64,000 bases of DNA, taken from the NCBI RefSeq assembly GCF_003814835.1, contig NZ_RKRG01000001.1, positions 1 to 64,000 on the forward strand. Direction: 5' to 3'. Positions 1 through 9,793 of this stretch are shown here, in pieces. The translations under genes were made by a program, and so were the position numbers. Source of the stretch: Methanobrevibacter gottschalkii DSM 11977. GTDB taxonomy: Archaea > Methanobacteriota > Methanobacteria > Methanobacteriales > Methanobacteriaceae. Within the stretch, counting starts at the first letter, position 1; every line of letters starts with the position of its first letter. A model generated the notes under the pieces. That model ran no database searches. It was not told where the DNA came from and worked only from the letters and a program-made list of their open reading frames with translations.

Positions 1-786
1 AATTTTCATGGTTTAAAGCATTTTCTATGAGAGGTATTAAATTTTTATTTTTAAGGTTATTACACCTAATTTCTCCTGCAAACTTTATCATATTTTGGAG
101 TATGGGAGTTTTCAGGAAAATTAACAATAGAATTCCCATTTACGGCTTGAAATCCCATTGCTGTTTGTTTGAATTTTTTTTCCTCTTTTTTTTTATTTTA
201 TTTTTTGTTCCTTTTTTGTTTAAAGTTTTTGGAGAATTAGCTGAGTCCTGGCATGATGTTTGGTCAAGAAATCCAATTATATATTCATTTAAATTGAATT
301 GTGAGAGTTTTTTTTAAAGATTTCAACTTTTTGAGAATCAGTTTCAATATTTATTGGATATGGTTTTGAATATGAATAACCCAAACTTTTAACAATGATT
401 CTTACTTGTTTATGACTATAATCAACACCGAAATTATCTTTAATAATTTTATGAACGATTTCTGTTGTTATAACTTCTTCTTGTTGGAGTAATTTTTCTA
501 ATTCTATTTTTTCATCTGAAGTCAGATATGATGGACGTCCTCCAGCGTATTTTGGAATTATGCCCTCAGGACCTTCTTCGTTCCATCTATTAAACCAAAC
601 ATATGCATTTGAATAAGATATTCCATTTAATTCAGCTGCTTCTTTAATACTCATTCCAGAATAACATGCTTTTATAAAATGAAGCCTATTTAATACTTTT
701 ACATCTTTTTCTAACTTTTTAATTCTTTTATCCAAATCTTTAACAGGAATGTGTTTTTTTATTTCTTTTTTAGGAATTCCAGACAT
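1..786 (-). pseudogene. Decayed IS630-family transposase, running off the window start
   Basis: The first open part (786 to about 303) gives a helix-turn-helix protein starting MSGIPKKE, with a HTH around SIKEAAELNGISYSNAYVW and a second winged-helix part ending SLGYSYSKPYP. This is the usual N-terminal half of IS630-type transposases. At 309-316 (A8 on the minus strand) reading must slip -1 to continue as LSQFNLNEYIIGFLDQTS, the start of the DDE half (GFLDQTS, then ANSPKTLN). That half needs at least three more frame changes (near 180, 160 and 95) to stay coding: GFQAVNGNSIVNFPEN, then MIKFAGEIRCNNLKN. I infer a dead copy. An alternative start at 807 (MKFIIIIM) has no better support. The first slip alone could have been programmed, because the site reads A AAA AAC; see findings. 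Confidence 0.8.
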
Positions 787-947
787 AATAATTATTATGA
801 ATTTCATCTTTATTAAAAGTTTGGTTTTTAACTATAATTGAGAAAATATATATTATTCAATTGAAATTTAAAATCATAAAATTCAAAATAATTCATTAGA
901 CTTATGTCATTTCCAGATATTCTTCCCCATCTCTAGTAAAACCCAAT

Positions 948-2502
948 TTATTCTCTTTTAAGTAATGGCCAATAATTGAAATAATCAGATTTGATAAATG
1001 CGAAATCATATGTTGCTTCACCCCTATTAAATTTTACAATTTTAAAACCAACATTTAACAAATCCTCTTTGAAATCATTATCTGAGAAAATATGCCCTTC
1101 CCCAATAATCACATCAATTTTATTAATTAAATCGGATTTTAATTAAATCATAGACAATCTTATATTCTGCACCTTCAGTATCAATTTTTAGTACAATATT
1201 AGATGTAATATTATTTTTTGAAATAATGTCTAATATTACCTCACTAGCTTTTTTCACATGAACTTTTTTCACATCAAGTTTATCTTTATATAAATTTAAT
1301 GAAGGATTAGCCTCTAAAAAATCATACATCATCGTATTAAGACCATCGAAACCTTCATAACAATATAATTCAACAATGCCATCTTCATCCGAAAGTCCAA
1401 AATTATAAGTTGTTATTTTATTAGCTAAATTTGGATTTAAAGAAATATTATCTATTGCTTTAGAATATACAAATTCATCAATTTCAAATCCAAAAACTGA
1501 AGAACAATTTTGCATATTTGCAAAACTCAAACTAGCATATGCTCTATTCATACCAATATCAAACACAACAAAATCATCAAAATAAAATAAAATTGGAATC
1601 ATATATTCATTTAAACCATAAATTTCCATAATTGTCCAAAGGTGATTATTTGTCCCAATAACAATCCCATCTTTATTTTTTAGCAATATCAAATTCTCTT
1701 TAGGAGAATAAGAAAGTAATTCTATATTATTAAAATAACAAAAGTTGAACATGAAATCCGTATCCAAATAAGGCTCTAAAAGTGATTCATTACCCTTAAA
1801 AAAATATTTTCTACAGTTCTTATAATTATTTTCAATAAAATCCATAGAGTTCTTTATATTTTTGTTAAATTTATTGAATTCTTTCACATGATGATTAAAT
1901 AACATTTCAACATGATTGTTTATTCTAATATTCTCATTTTTAATAAAATCAAGAATAACATCAGACTTCTCATCCATTCCCCTATTACTTTTAGATAACA
2001 TTGTTTCAAACTTAATTAATGATTCATTAACTTCATTGCTCCTATAACTTAATTTTTCATAGTATTCATTTAAATTCGATGCAAAATCTCGTTGATTATC
2101 AAAAATCTCTTTAATATGAGTATTAAACATTGTTAAATTTTCTTTAAAAAGCAAGTCAAATGATAACATTTTATCAATTCTATAATTAACTCTATTAATT
2201 TCAGAATTCTTATCCTCCAATTCCTCATTAAGTAATTTTAAATTATTACCTTGTCCTAACACAATCTCATTAAATTTATTAATTTCAGAATTCTTATCCT
2301 CCAATTCCTCATTAAGTAATTTTAAATTATTACCTTGTTCTAACACAATCTCATTAAATTTATTAATTTCAGAATTCTTATCCTCCAATTCCTCATTAAG
2401 TAATTTTAATTGAATATTTTGAGCTAAATAATTATTTTTATAAAAATTATAAGAATTACTTGAATTTAATAACTTTAGTTTGATTTTATCAATAATCTGC
2501 AC
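948..2502 (-). pseudogene. FkbM-family methyltransferase with N-terminal coiled-coil repeats, frameshifted near the end
   Basis: The open part 2502-1123 encodes 459 aa. Residues 1-120 are coiled-coil-like and include nearly three 28-residue tandem repeats (LKLLNEELEDKNSEINKF...). The C-terminal half is a SAM-dependent FkbM methyltransferase: VFDIGMNRAYASLSFAN is the SAM-binding motif and LKIDTEGAEY the family's conserved motif. The frame closes early at 1123, but one base less in the T4 run at 1137-1140 restores a normal FkbM tail (INKIDVIIGEGH ... NYWPLLKRE) to a stop at 948, giving 517 aa (1554 nt, divisible by three). FkbM enzymes O-methylate sugars or related groups; its position after the two glycosyltransferases fits modification of a surface glycan. 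Whether the truncated protein works is unknown. Confidence 0.8.
2213..2440 (-). repeat. 84-bp tandem repeat in the coiled-coil part of the FkbM gene
   Basis: About 2.7 near-identical copies of an 84-bp unit encode the 28-residue repeat LKLLNEELEDKNSEINKF..IVLxQGNN. Copies differ by only a few bases (for example the Glu/Gly codon before QGNN), so they are recent duplications or are kept alike by recombination. The unit length is a multiple of three, so copy number can change without breaking the frame. Confidence 0.85.
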
Positions 2503-2530
2503 TTAATCACTATCCTTTATTCTTAGACAT

Positions 2531-3925
2531 CTATTTAATAATTAACATCAACATAATAATTAATATATACATTACTAAAAAAATTATAAACCCAACAGTA
2601 ACTAAAACGATTATTGATTTAAACATCCCTATTTTTCTAAAAATTTTAGTTAATCTCCATGAACGAGATGTTTCAACTTCACTAAGTTTCGCAATTAATA
2701 GATTATTTTCATGAACCTGATAAGAATATTTCTCTTCTAAAATATTAATTCGATTATCTTTATCATCCAATATATTTAAATACTTTTTAATTTCAACATC
2801 CAATTTTTTTGAAGAATTAGCCAAATCATTATTTAAATTAGATATTAAATTATTTTTTTCATTAATAATCTTATCTTTTCCTTCATTTTGTAAAACTAAC
2901 CTATTATTTTCATATAATAATTCTAATTCATAAATGGAATTTGATTTTAAAATAGACCTATAAAAAGTTAAGTTTTCTATTTTTAAATTTAAAACTAAAT
3001 CATTATGATACTTAGAAAAAACATTTGTACAAAAATCATGAATATTCTTAAAAATAACAATATTATTTTTAAAATTTTGTAAATATATGCGTCTAAATAC
3101 TCTAAAAATATAATTCCACAAATAATATTTATTACAATTGTAAATTCCCTCTTTTTCTAAAAAATATAATATATTAAAATAAGTATCAATAATAGAATCC
3201 ATATTAATTTCTAAATTATTTTCACAAATTCCAAAATTAAAATCATTACAAATCAAATTATAATAATTTAAATTATCATTTTCCTCATTAAGTCTATTAT
3301 ATAATAATGGTTTATTATTATACCCAATGCGTGAAGTCATCATTGATGAGTTAATAAAAAAAGAGATCTGACTAGTTAAGTCTAATGGGATTTTTAAATT
3401 CAATTTTTTAATAAAGTCAGTTTTATAAAGATTGAAAGAATATTTCGGCATGTTAAATAAAATGTTTTTAAAATCATTACCAGAAAAACTATTTAAATTA
3501 TTTAATTGAGCATATTCTTCTTGGTAAGGATCTTCAATTTCACCAGAAAATTCATGAAATATATTATAAGAATTAATCAAAATATCCATATCATTTTCAA
3601 TGGCCAAATTATATGCATGTTTCAAACCAACAAATAATAACCAATCTTTTGCGTTTAAAAATAAAATGTAATCAGAATTTATTATTAAATTAAAATTATT
3701 TTGAAGATAATATTCATCGAAAATTTTAATAAACTCATATTCTAATAAATATTTTTGAAATTTATCAAATTTATAGTTTTCATTTTCAACACAAATGATT
3801 TCAACATAATCTAATTCTTGATTACATATTGAATCAAAACATTTTTCAAAATATTTTTCTGTTACATCATTTAAATTTAATATTATTGAAATTTTAGGTT
3901 GTGTAAACTCTTTAATAGGAACCAC
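2531..3925 (-). CDS. GT2-like glycosyltransferase with coiled coil and C-terminal membrane segment
   Basis: The 464-aa protein begins like a GT2 (GT-A fold) glycosyltransferase (PKISIILNLNDVTEKYFEKC, then SICNQELDYVEIICVENE). The expected nucleotide-binding acidic motifs are altered: VENE stands where DDxS is usual and LNAKDW where a DxD lies. Residues about 340-410 form a charged coiled coil (KDKIINEKNNLISNLNNDL...). A motif common in large surface-glycan transferases (SRSWRLTKIFRKIG) follows, then one strongly hydrophobic segment at 435-463. It lies 8 bp after the GT2-CgeB gene and 28 bp before the FkbM gene, so they are probably cotranscribed. With the DxD lost it may be a non-catalytic partner or scaffold at the membrane; this is inference. 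Confidence 0.75.
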   Translation of the reverse strand: MVPIKEFTQPKISIILNLNDVTEKYFEKCFDSICNQELDYVEIICVENENYKFDKFQKYLLEYEFIKIFDEYYLQNNFNLIINSDYILFLNAKDWLLFVGLKHAYNLAIENDMDILINSYNIFHEFSGEIEDPYQEEYAQLNNLNSFSGNDFKNILFNMPKYSFNLYKTDFIKKLNLKIPLDLTSQISFFINSSMMTSRIGYNNKPLLYNRLNEENDNLNYYNLICNDFNFGICENNLEINMDSIIDTYFNILYFLEKEGIYNCNKYYLWNYIFRVFRRIYLQNFKNNIVIFKNIHDFCTNVFSKYHNDLVLNLKIENLTFYRSILKSNSIYELELLYENNRLVLQNEGKDKIINEKNNLISNLNNDLANSSKKLDVEIKKYLNILDDKDNRINILEEKYSYQVHENNLLIAKLSEVETSRSWRLTKIFRKIGMFKSIIVLVTVGFIIFLVMYILIIMLMLIIK

Positions 3926-3933
3926 CCGGATTA

Positions 3934-6504
3934 TTAGATATTAAGAATTGTTAATTTATTTAATCGATATTTTAATAAACCTTCTAATACTTTATCTAAC
4001 AGTTCAATATTAAATAAAATATTTTTATATTCTATAGTTTTAGCTAAATTATATTTAGGATTTCCCTGTTTGACACCAATGTTCTTATCAAGATAATTAT
4101 AATGCAAAAAAGCCCTTCTAATAAAATCTTTTTCAAGTGGATGAAATAAATCCCTAATAATAAAAAAATAACTCTGATTAAATTCTTCTGAAATCATGAT
4201 TAATTCTTTTATACCAATAAATTTAACATCTTCAATAAACCTTTCATTTAAACTATTCAATAAATTATTATCTTTTACATAGATTAAGCAAGTTTTATTA
4301 ACATACTTAATAGATTCAAAGTCATTTAAAATAATTTCCAGTTCATTTTTATTATTTAAACCATAAATTATAATAAGATTATTATTTTCTTCTTTAAATT
4401 TAAATCCGATAATATTTAAAATATATTTAAACCTATTATAATAAGTATGATTTTCAAGAACATCATATAAATTATTTTCACAAATATTTTCAATATCAAT
4501 TTTATCTAAATTTAAAGAACTGAGTTTATCTAAATAAATAACATTATCTTTAAATAAATCAAAAATACCTTTAGAATAATTAGATAACACCAATGTATTA
4601 GATGACATTAATTCAAACACTCTTCTAGCAAACATTGTGTAAGAATTTGTTACAGTGTTAATATTTAAGGATATCTTGCTCTCTTTGTATACACTAGGCA
4701 TTTTATCAAAATGTACTTTGGGGAAAACATATCGAGAATATTCCTTAGGAAACTTCCTATTAATAGAATTAATCTCTGAAGCACGATCATATATTTTCAA
4801 ATTATAATCACTATTAATTATTTTATTAAAAAATTCTCTCATAACGTTACTTCTTTCACTAAATTGATTATACCAACTACCTGCAAAAATAATATCGTTA
4901 GTACGTTTTTTATACTCTATAGGATTGAACAATTTAATTTGTGATGCAAACAATAAAGGATAAACATTATCATGTCCTCTTGCATTATATCGAGGAATAG
5001 TTTCTTCATCAGTTGTAAAAATATAATCAAAATGTAATGAAGTATCAATAAAATTATATTGTTTTATATCGAAAGATGTAGGATCTTCTTTATTCCAAAA
5101 TATTGTAGGAATATTATGATTATTACAATAATTTAATATATCAAAGAGAATTTTCCTATTATCATTGCCACTAATTAAATTTAACCCAATTTTTCCCTGC
5201 CAAGGAGTAATATTATCTTCAATTGCAACCCCATTTATCACACTTTTTTTGTTAACTCCAGAATATGCGGATTCACAAAAAAATAAATCAGGTTTTTCAT
5301 TTTCAAAAGTTTCTAACCAAGATGATGGTTCAATTATAATATCTTCAAACTCATTGCTATATGAAGTGTAAGTAAAGGGATCCATTATAACTGCTACTTT
5401 TATATCTTTAATATATTTAGTTTCATGATTATTTGTCACAATATGAAAAACATCATTTTCTGAGTATTTATAAAGCTCATCCACATTTTTATCAATAATA
5501 AGTTCAACTAATTTTTTATAATCAGAATCAAATTTACAATTAGAATTATTAATCAAAGTAAATAAATCATAACTTTCATTAATAATTATACTAATCTCCT
5601 TTTTAGATAAATTTTTATTATTAACATATTGATTTAAGAAATAATTCATCTTACCACAAAGAAGATAATTAACAAACTCATCTAATTTATCATGATCTTT
5701 TGATAATTTTAACATCATTTTATATGCTTTTAATCTACCTAAATTTCTTGACAAATCACTTTGATGTGTTAACGATGCATTATCCTCATCATCACGTGAA
5801 GTATAATAAGAAAAGATTATTTTATTAATAAAAATAATTCCTTTAGCATTTAGAAATACATTTAATAAAAATACTGAATCTTCACCGGGTATTTCTTCAG
5901 GAAAATTAATATTATTAGAAAATAAAAAACTTTTACGATAAATTTTGCTCATTATGGCAAAATTACCTAATAAATAAGGCATTTCATCCAAAGATTCAAA
6001 ATAAAGCTCATCAAAATCTTTTAAGTATTCAGCCAATTGTTTTTTCCTAATTTGCCAACTATCATTGGGATTTGTGAAAGTACTTATTAACAAACCTGGA
6101 AAAATAATATCAGTATCACCATGAATTTTTTTGGAATGTAACCCACTAACAACATCCACCTTCGATTTAGAGATTTTATCATATAAAACTTCACATGCAT
6201 CTTTAGAAAAAGTATCATCAGGATCAATAAACATTATATAATCTGATGTGGCATTAACCATACCAATATTACGGGGTTTACCTGCAACTCCACTATTTTC
6301 ATTACAATAAATTGCCCTAATATTTTTATATTTTTTTGCATAGTATTCTATGATTATTGAAGTATTATCCGTAGAACAATCATCAATAAAAATAATTTCT
6401 AAATTTTCAAAACCAATAGTTTGATTTTGTAATGATAATATACAGGACTCAATATAAAATTCAACATTAAATACTGGTATTATAATACTGACCTTAAATC
6501 CCAT
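3934..6504 (-). CDS. Two-domain glycosyltransferase: GT2 plus CgeB/DUF3880-like GT
   Basis: The 856-aa protein has an N-terminal GT2 domain (1 to about 330) with VSIIIPVFNVE, the acidic FIDDCSTDNT and the DxD-like FIDPDDTF, all intact. A second half (about 370-700) resembles DUF3880/CgeB-type GT-B transferases: PDLFFCESAY, NIPTIFWNKEDP, FDYIFTTDEE, NDIIFAGSWY, and an ARRVFELMSSNTLVLSNY motif typical of Glyco_trans_1_2. The last 130 residues are less clear. It probably adds two different sugars in sequence while a cell-surface polymer is built on the cytoplasmic side. It follows wecC by 100 bp and precedes the coiled-coil GT2 by 8 bp. Donor and acceptor sugars cannot be told from the sequence. 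Confidence 0.85.
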   Translation of the reverse strand: MGFKVSIIIPVFNVEFYIESCILSLQNQTIGFENLEIIFIDDCSTDNTSIIIEYYAKKYKNIRAIYCNENSGVAGKPRNIGMVNATSDYIMFIDPDDTFSKDACEVLYDKISKSKVDVVSGLHSKKIHGDTDIIFPGLLISTFTNPNDSWQIRKKQLAEYLKDFDELYFESLDEMPYLLGNFAIMSKIYRKSFLFSNNINFPEEIPGEDSVFLLNVFLNAKGIIFINKIIFSYYTSRDDEDNASLTHQSDLSRNLGRLKAYKMMLKLSKDHDKLDEFVNYLLCGKMNYFLNQYVNNKNLSKKEISIIINESYDLFTLINNSNCKFDSDYKKLVELIIDKNVDELYKYSENDVFHIVTNNHETKYIKDIKVAVIMDPFTYTSYSNEFEDIIIEPSSWLETFENEKPDLFFCESAYSGVNKKSVINGVAIEDNITPWQGKIGLNLISGNDNRKILFDILNYCNNHNIPTIFWNKEDPTSFDIKQYNFIDTSLHFDYIFTTDEETIPRYNARGHDNVYPLLFASQIKLFNPIEYKKRTNDIIFAGSWYNQFSERSNVMREFFNKIINSDYNLKIYDRASEINSINRKFPKEYSRYVFPKVHFDKMPSVYKESKISLNINTVTNSYTMFARRVFELMSSNTLVLSNYSKGIFDLFKDNVIYLDKLSSLNLDKIDIENICENNLYDVLENHTYYNRFKYILNIIGFKFKEENNNLIIIYGLNNKNELEIILNDFESIKYVNKTCLIYVKDNNLLNSLNERFIEDVKFIGIKELIMISEEFNQSYFFIIRDLFHPLEKDFIRRAFLHYNYLDKNIGVKQGNPKYNLAKTIEYKNILFNIELLDKVLEGLLKYRLNKLTILNI

Positions 6505-6604
6505 TATACTTCCTCAAATAAAAACAACTTAACAATGCCTTTTCCTTAATATTACATCACATCAATACATATTTAAATTACATATTCTTTGAAATATAGA
6601 AATT

Positions 6605-7840
6605 TTAAATAGAGTATAAATTTCCATAGTTAAATAACTTGATATCATCTGGAACTTCTTTTATTATATTTTTAGTATCAAAAATTATTGCTTTTTCCAT
6701 TTTATCTTTAATTAAATCATAATCCATGTTTTTAAATTCATTATGATCACATAATACTAAAATTAAATCCGCACCATTAACTGCAGTACCTAAACTTACA
6801 AAATTAGGATTATCAATGTGAGGATCATGTATAGAAATTTCATACTTTGAACATAACTTAGCGATTATTTCATATGATGGGCTTTCCCTATCATCCCCAA
6901 TATTACCTTTATAAGAAACACCCAAAATTGCAATTTTACCTTTCGAAATAATTTTTTCAACATTTTCACATACAAAATCTGGCATGGATTTGTTTGTATC
7001 ACGTGCTAATTTAATAATATGGGCAGTTTTAGGTGCTTTAGCATAAATAAAGTAAGGATCAATTGCAAGGCAATGCCCTCCAACACCTGGACCAGGTGAA
7101 TGTAAATTAACCCTTGGATGTTTATTAGCCATTTCAATAACATCTAATACATTAACACCAATTTCAGTACAAATTTTAGTAAGTTCATTTGCAAGTGCAA
7201 TATTAACATCCCTAAATGTATTTTCCATACATTTAGATAATTCTGCGGTTTTTGCCTCAGTAAGTATTAGCTCTCCTTCAACAAACTGATCATAAACTTC
7301 ACTAGCTTTTACTGCACATTTTGGTGTTACTCCCCCAATGATTCTATCATTATGAATTAATTCATCAATAATTTTGCCAGGGATTACTCTTTCAGGACAA
7401 TGTGCAAGGAATAAATCCTCACCAATAATAAAACCAGCATTTTCAAATATAGGTTTAATCACATCATCAGTAGACATAGGAGCAATAGTAGATTCAATGA
7501 TAACAGTATTACCTTTTTCAATATAAGGTAAAATTGATTTACATGCAGTTGTAACATAACTTAAATCACAACTATAATTTTCAACAATATACGGTGTTGG
7601 TACAGTAATTATAAATGCATCAGCTTTTTCAGGGATTAAACTAGCTCTATAAACATTTGATTCAATCGCTTTTTTAATAATTTTCGAAATTCCTGGTTCT
7701 TCTATATGAATAATACCTTTATTCAAATTATTTATCATATCTTCAAAGATATCCACTCCAATAACTTCACAATGATTAAGACTAAATAGTGCTGCAGTTG
7801 GAAGCCCAATGTATCCTTGACCCAAAATACATATCTTCAT
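6605..7840 (-). CDS. wecC: UDP-N-acetyl-D-mannosaminuronic acid dehydrogenase-type UDP-sugar dehydrogenase
   Basis: The 411-aa, NAD-dependent UDP-sugar dehydrogenase carries out two successive oxidations of the sugar C6 to a uronate; UDP-ManNAc is the likely substrate, giving a precursor of acidic surface glycans. Visible are the Rossmann GQGYIG (7-12), TVPTP (79-83), ESTIAP (116-121), the central-domain segment around NANELTK-like ALANEL (215-220), and the catalytic Cys257 in GVGGHCLAIDPYF. Length is normal for WecC/MMP0706-type enzymes. The ATG has the ribosome binding site AGGAGAT, which overlaps the target duplication of a MITE inserted directly upstream (7851-8038). It heads the leftward glycosyltransferase run. 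Substrate choice (ManNAc versus Glc or GalNAc) rests on similarity only. Confidence 0.9.
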   Translation of the reverse strand: MKICILGQGYIGLPTAALFSLNHCEVIGVDIFEDMINNLNKGIIHIEEPGISKIIKKAIESNVYRASLIPEKADAFIITVPTPYIVENYSCDLSYVTTACKSILPYIEKGNTVIIESTIAPMSTDDVIKPIFENAGFIIGEDLFLAHCPERVIPGKIIDELIHNDRIIGGVTPKCAVKASEVYDQFVEGELILTEAKTAELSKCMENTFRDVNIALANELTKICTEIGVNVLDVIEMANKHPRVNLHSPGPGVGGHCLAIDPYFIYAKAPKTAHIIKLARDTNKSMPDFVCENVEKIISKGKIAILGVSYKGNIGDDRESPSYEIIAKLCSKYEISIHDPHIDNPNFVSLGTAVNGADLILVLCDHNEFKNMDYDLIKDKMEKAIIFDTKNIIKEVPDDIKLFNYGNLYSI

Positions 7841-7842
7841 TT

Positions 7843-7850
7843 TATCTCCT
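7843..7850 (-). promoter_or_regulatory. wecC ribosome binding site made from a MITE target duplication
   Basis: TATCTCCT here (minus strand AGGAGATA, 3-10 bases before the wecC ATG) is matched by TATTTCCT at 8039-8046 on the other side of the MITE (7 of 8 bases). The Shine-Dalgarno therefore lies within the duplicated target site. Confidence 0.65.
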
Positions 7851-8038
7851 TGACCATTTCAAAAACTTAAGTGATTTAAATATTAGTAAGTTTTTTTATT
7901 AAAAACTTTTTCTTAATAATTGCCAACCCAATGGGCATTATTTTTATAATTTAAATTTAATTAATCCGTTATTTTGAAAAATTTAAATGAATAAATTAAT
8001 CATACCAATTATTTATCACACAAATTTTTGAAAGAACC
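7851..8038 (+). mobile_element. MITE family A, copy 1 (188 bp)
   Basis: Imperfect terminal inverted repeats: left GACCATTTCAAAAACTTAAG, right (reverse complement) GGTTCTTTCAAAAATTTGTG. It is flanked by TATCTCCT and TATTTCCT, read as an 8-bp target duplication. The interior aligns over nearly its whole length with the reverse complement of the element at 19248-19421, including the identical stretches TTATTTTTATAATTTAAA and GTTATTTTGAAAAATTTAAA. There is no coding capacity. The ends match those of the larger IS relics at 11471-14149 and 55638-56732, the probable source of transposase. Confidence 0.8.
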
Positions 8039-8176
8039 TATTTCCTACAAATAATAAATATTATACAAATATTTTTTCATTGTATAGTATGTTATTTTGT
8101 TTAAAAAGTATTTATAATTTGTGAAATAATCCTTTATGAGACTGTCAATTTGTTAGGACTTTTTTGATTTTCTATC

Positions 8177-9705
8177 GTGTACCAGCCAAAATTAGTTTTT
8201 TGATTTTGTGCTGGAAAATTTTTGACTTATTTTTTCTTATTTTTCATTGATTTATTTTAATTTTGCTTTAATTTAAATGTATTCTTATTAACATTGTATA
8301 ATTTAACTATAGTAATTTTTAATTTGTTAAACTGGATTTTAACTGATTTTATAATAGTTAAATTTATATACTTTGTTTTATATAGTTAATATTAACTATT
8401 AGTTATTTTGGAGTTGTATTTTATGGTTTTAAGAAAAATTGATAAGAATCAGAGTAAAATTAAGTATTGTAACTTTTAGATAGCAACATTCCCGGAAGAC
8501 CATATTTCTCGTTTTGTGGGTGGATTTTTATTGATGAAATTTTATCCAATGTTAAATATCAAAGAACCTAAAAAGAAGAAAGGACGAGAGTCCTTGCCTA
8601 TTGATTCCATGTTAAAATTGCTTGTTTATGCTAAAATAGAGCATGTGGAAAGTGCCAAGTATTATTGCAGATAATGGCAAGGTACCATGATGTTTACAGG
8701 TTTGTTTTATGATGATGTACAACCATAAGAACGCTCAATTCAAAGATATAGAAGAGAATATGGCTGTTACTTTGAAGTATTGCTTCAAATGACCTTAAAA
8801 AAAGAGGCTTCAGATTTGAAATTAACAGATTTTAATCAATGTTGCCCTTTGATGGAACTATTAAAAAAAGCATTACAATTCCAACAACAATGTTATCACA
8901 AAAAAAGATAACTCAAATATTGCTCAATTACTTCAATGGACTACATATTAGCCAGGAAAAGCTTGATAAACTTCAAAAACCCACCCAAAGAATATTGGAA
9001 ATATAAAGACATTGAATGTCAAAGATAAAATAGAACTATTAATATGATATTGAAACACAATTCACTTAATACCCAATAGAAAGCAATCCAAAGAAAAAAT
9101 AGGGAAATTAAATCCCAATCAATATCATAAAGACCATTTCGAATACAATTATGAATTAGATGCATTCAAATGCCCAGAAGGAGAATATTTACACTTCTTT
9201 GGAAAATATATTGAACCACACAAAGACCCAGAAAAACCAGACAAAATAAAAAGAATTTACAACAATTATGAAGCATGTAAAAAAACTGTAAAGAACGAAA
9301 CAAATGTTGCTCAGCCTCACAAACACACAAAACCATCACAGAATACGGATCATAAAATGCAAAAAGCAATGAACCAAAAAATGGAAAAAACAAGAATATA
9401 AAAGACGAATATGCTAAAAGATCAAGCGTTGAAGGACCCATTTTGGAAAATATTAAAAGAACAATTCCAAATAGAAAAAGAAGCAGTCATCGGAAATGAT
9501 ACGAACAGAAGATAAGACTATACTTAGATGCATTAGCATACAATCTAATCAGATTATACAACATTAAACAAGAAAATAGAAAATTCAACAGAAGATTTAG
9601 AAAATTTCTGCGAAAAAGAATCAATAATCCACCAATTAAAACTCGATGTAACACTATTTTAATTAAAAATCAACAGACCTGCCAAAAACTAACTTTGGCA
9701 GACAC
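8177..9705 (+). mobile_element. IS1182-like insertion sequence relic
   Basis: The left end GTGTACCAGCCAAAATTAGT and the right end (reverse complement GTGTCTGCCAAAGTTAGT) form imperfect terminal inverted repeats around the transposase remnant, giving about 1.53 kb, close to the size of IS1182-type elements. The same terminal sequence, GTGTCCGCCAAAA, caps the MITEs at 10330-10434 and 14287-14389. I could not see a clear target duplication. 8047-8176, between this element and the MITE, holds nothing I recognise. Confidence 0.7.
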
Positions 9706-9720
9706 CCAATATTATAAAAA
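8423..9720 (+). pseudogene. Degenerate IS1182-family DDE transposase
   Basis: Starting MVLRKIDKNQSKIKY, the reading frame meets stops and frameshifts repeatedly, yet recognisable pieces lie in order: HISRFVVGFL, SMLKLLVYAKIEH, ERSIQRYRREYG, a stretch with FNQCCPLMELLKKALQ-like decay, then a C-terminal half with LDAFKCPEGEYLHFFGKYIE, a cysteine-rich patch (CKNCKERNKCC after correcting shifts), SSVEGPFGILKEQFQIEKE and LDALAYNLIRLYNIK. The SVEGPFG...KEQFQ part is the conserved C-terminal Glu region of IS1182/IS5-like DDE transposases. At least six lesions are visible, so no active enzyme can be made. It lies in the rightward direction, opposite to wecC. Confidence 0.8.
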
Positions 9721-9793
9721 TAAATGAAAAAGTTATTATTGTAATATACATATACCATAAATTAATTATTAATTTTTAATAAGATGTGATAAA

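Noticed and set aside
27-317. Open frame of 96 aa on the plus strand
   Set aside because: It is the antisense of the decayed IS630 transposase; its Phe/Leu-rich content comes from poly-Lys codons on the other strand.
9166-9441. 91-aa Cys/Phe-rich open frame on the minus strand
   Set aside because: Antisense of the IS1182-like transposase remnant, whose coding signal (EGEYLHFFGKYIE, EGPF) is clear on the plus strand.
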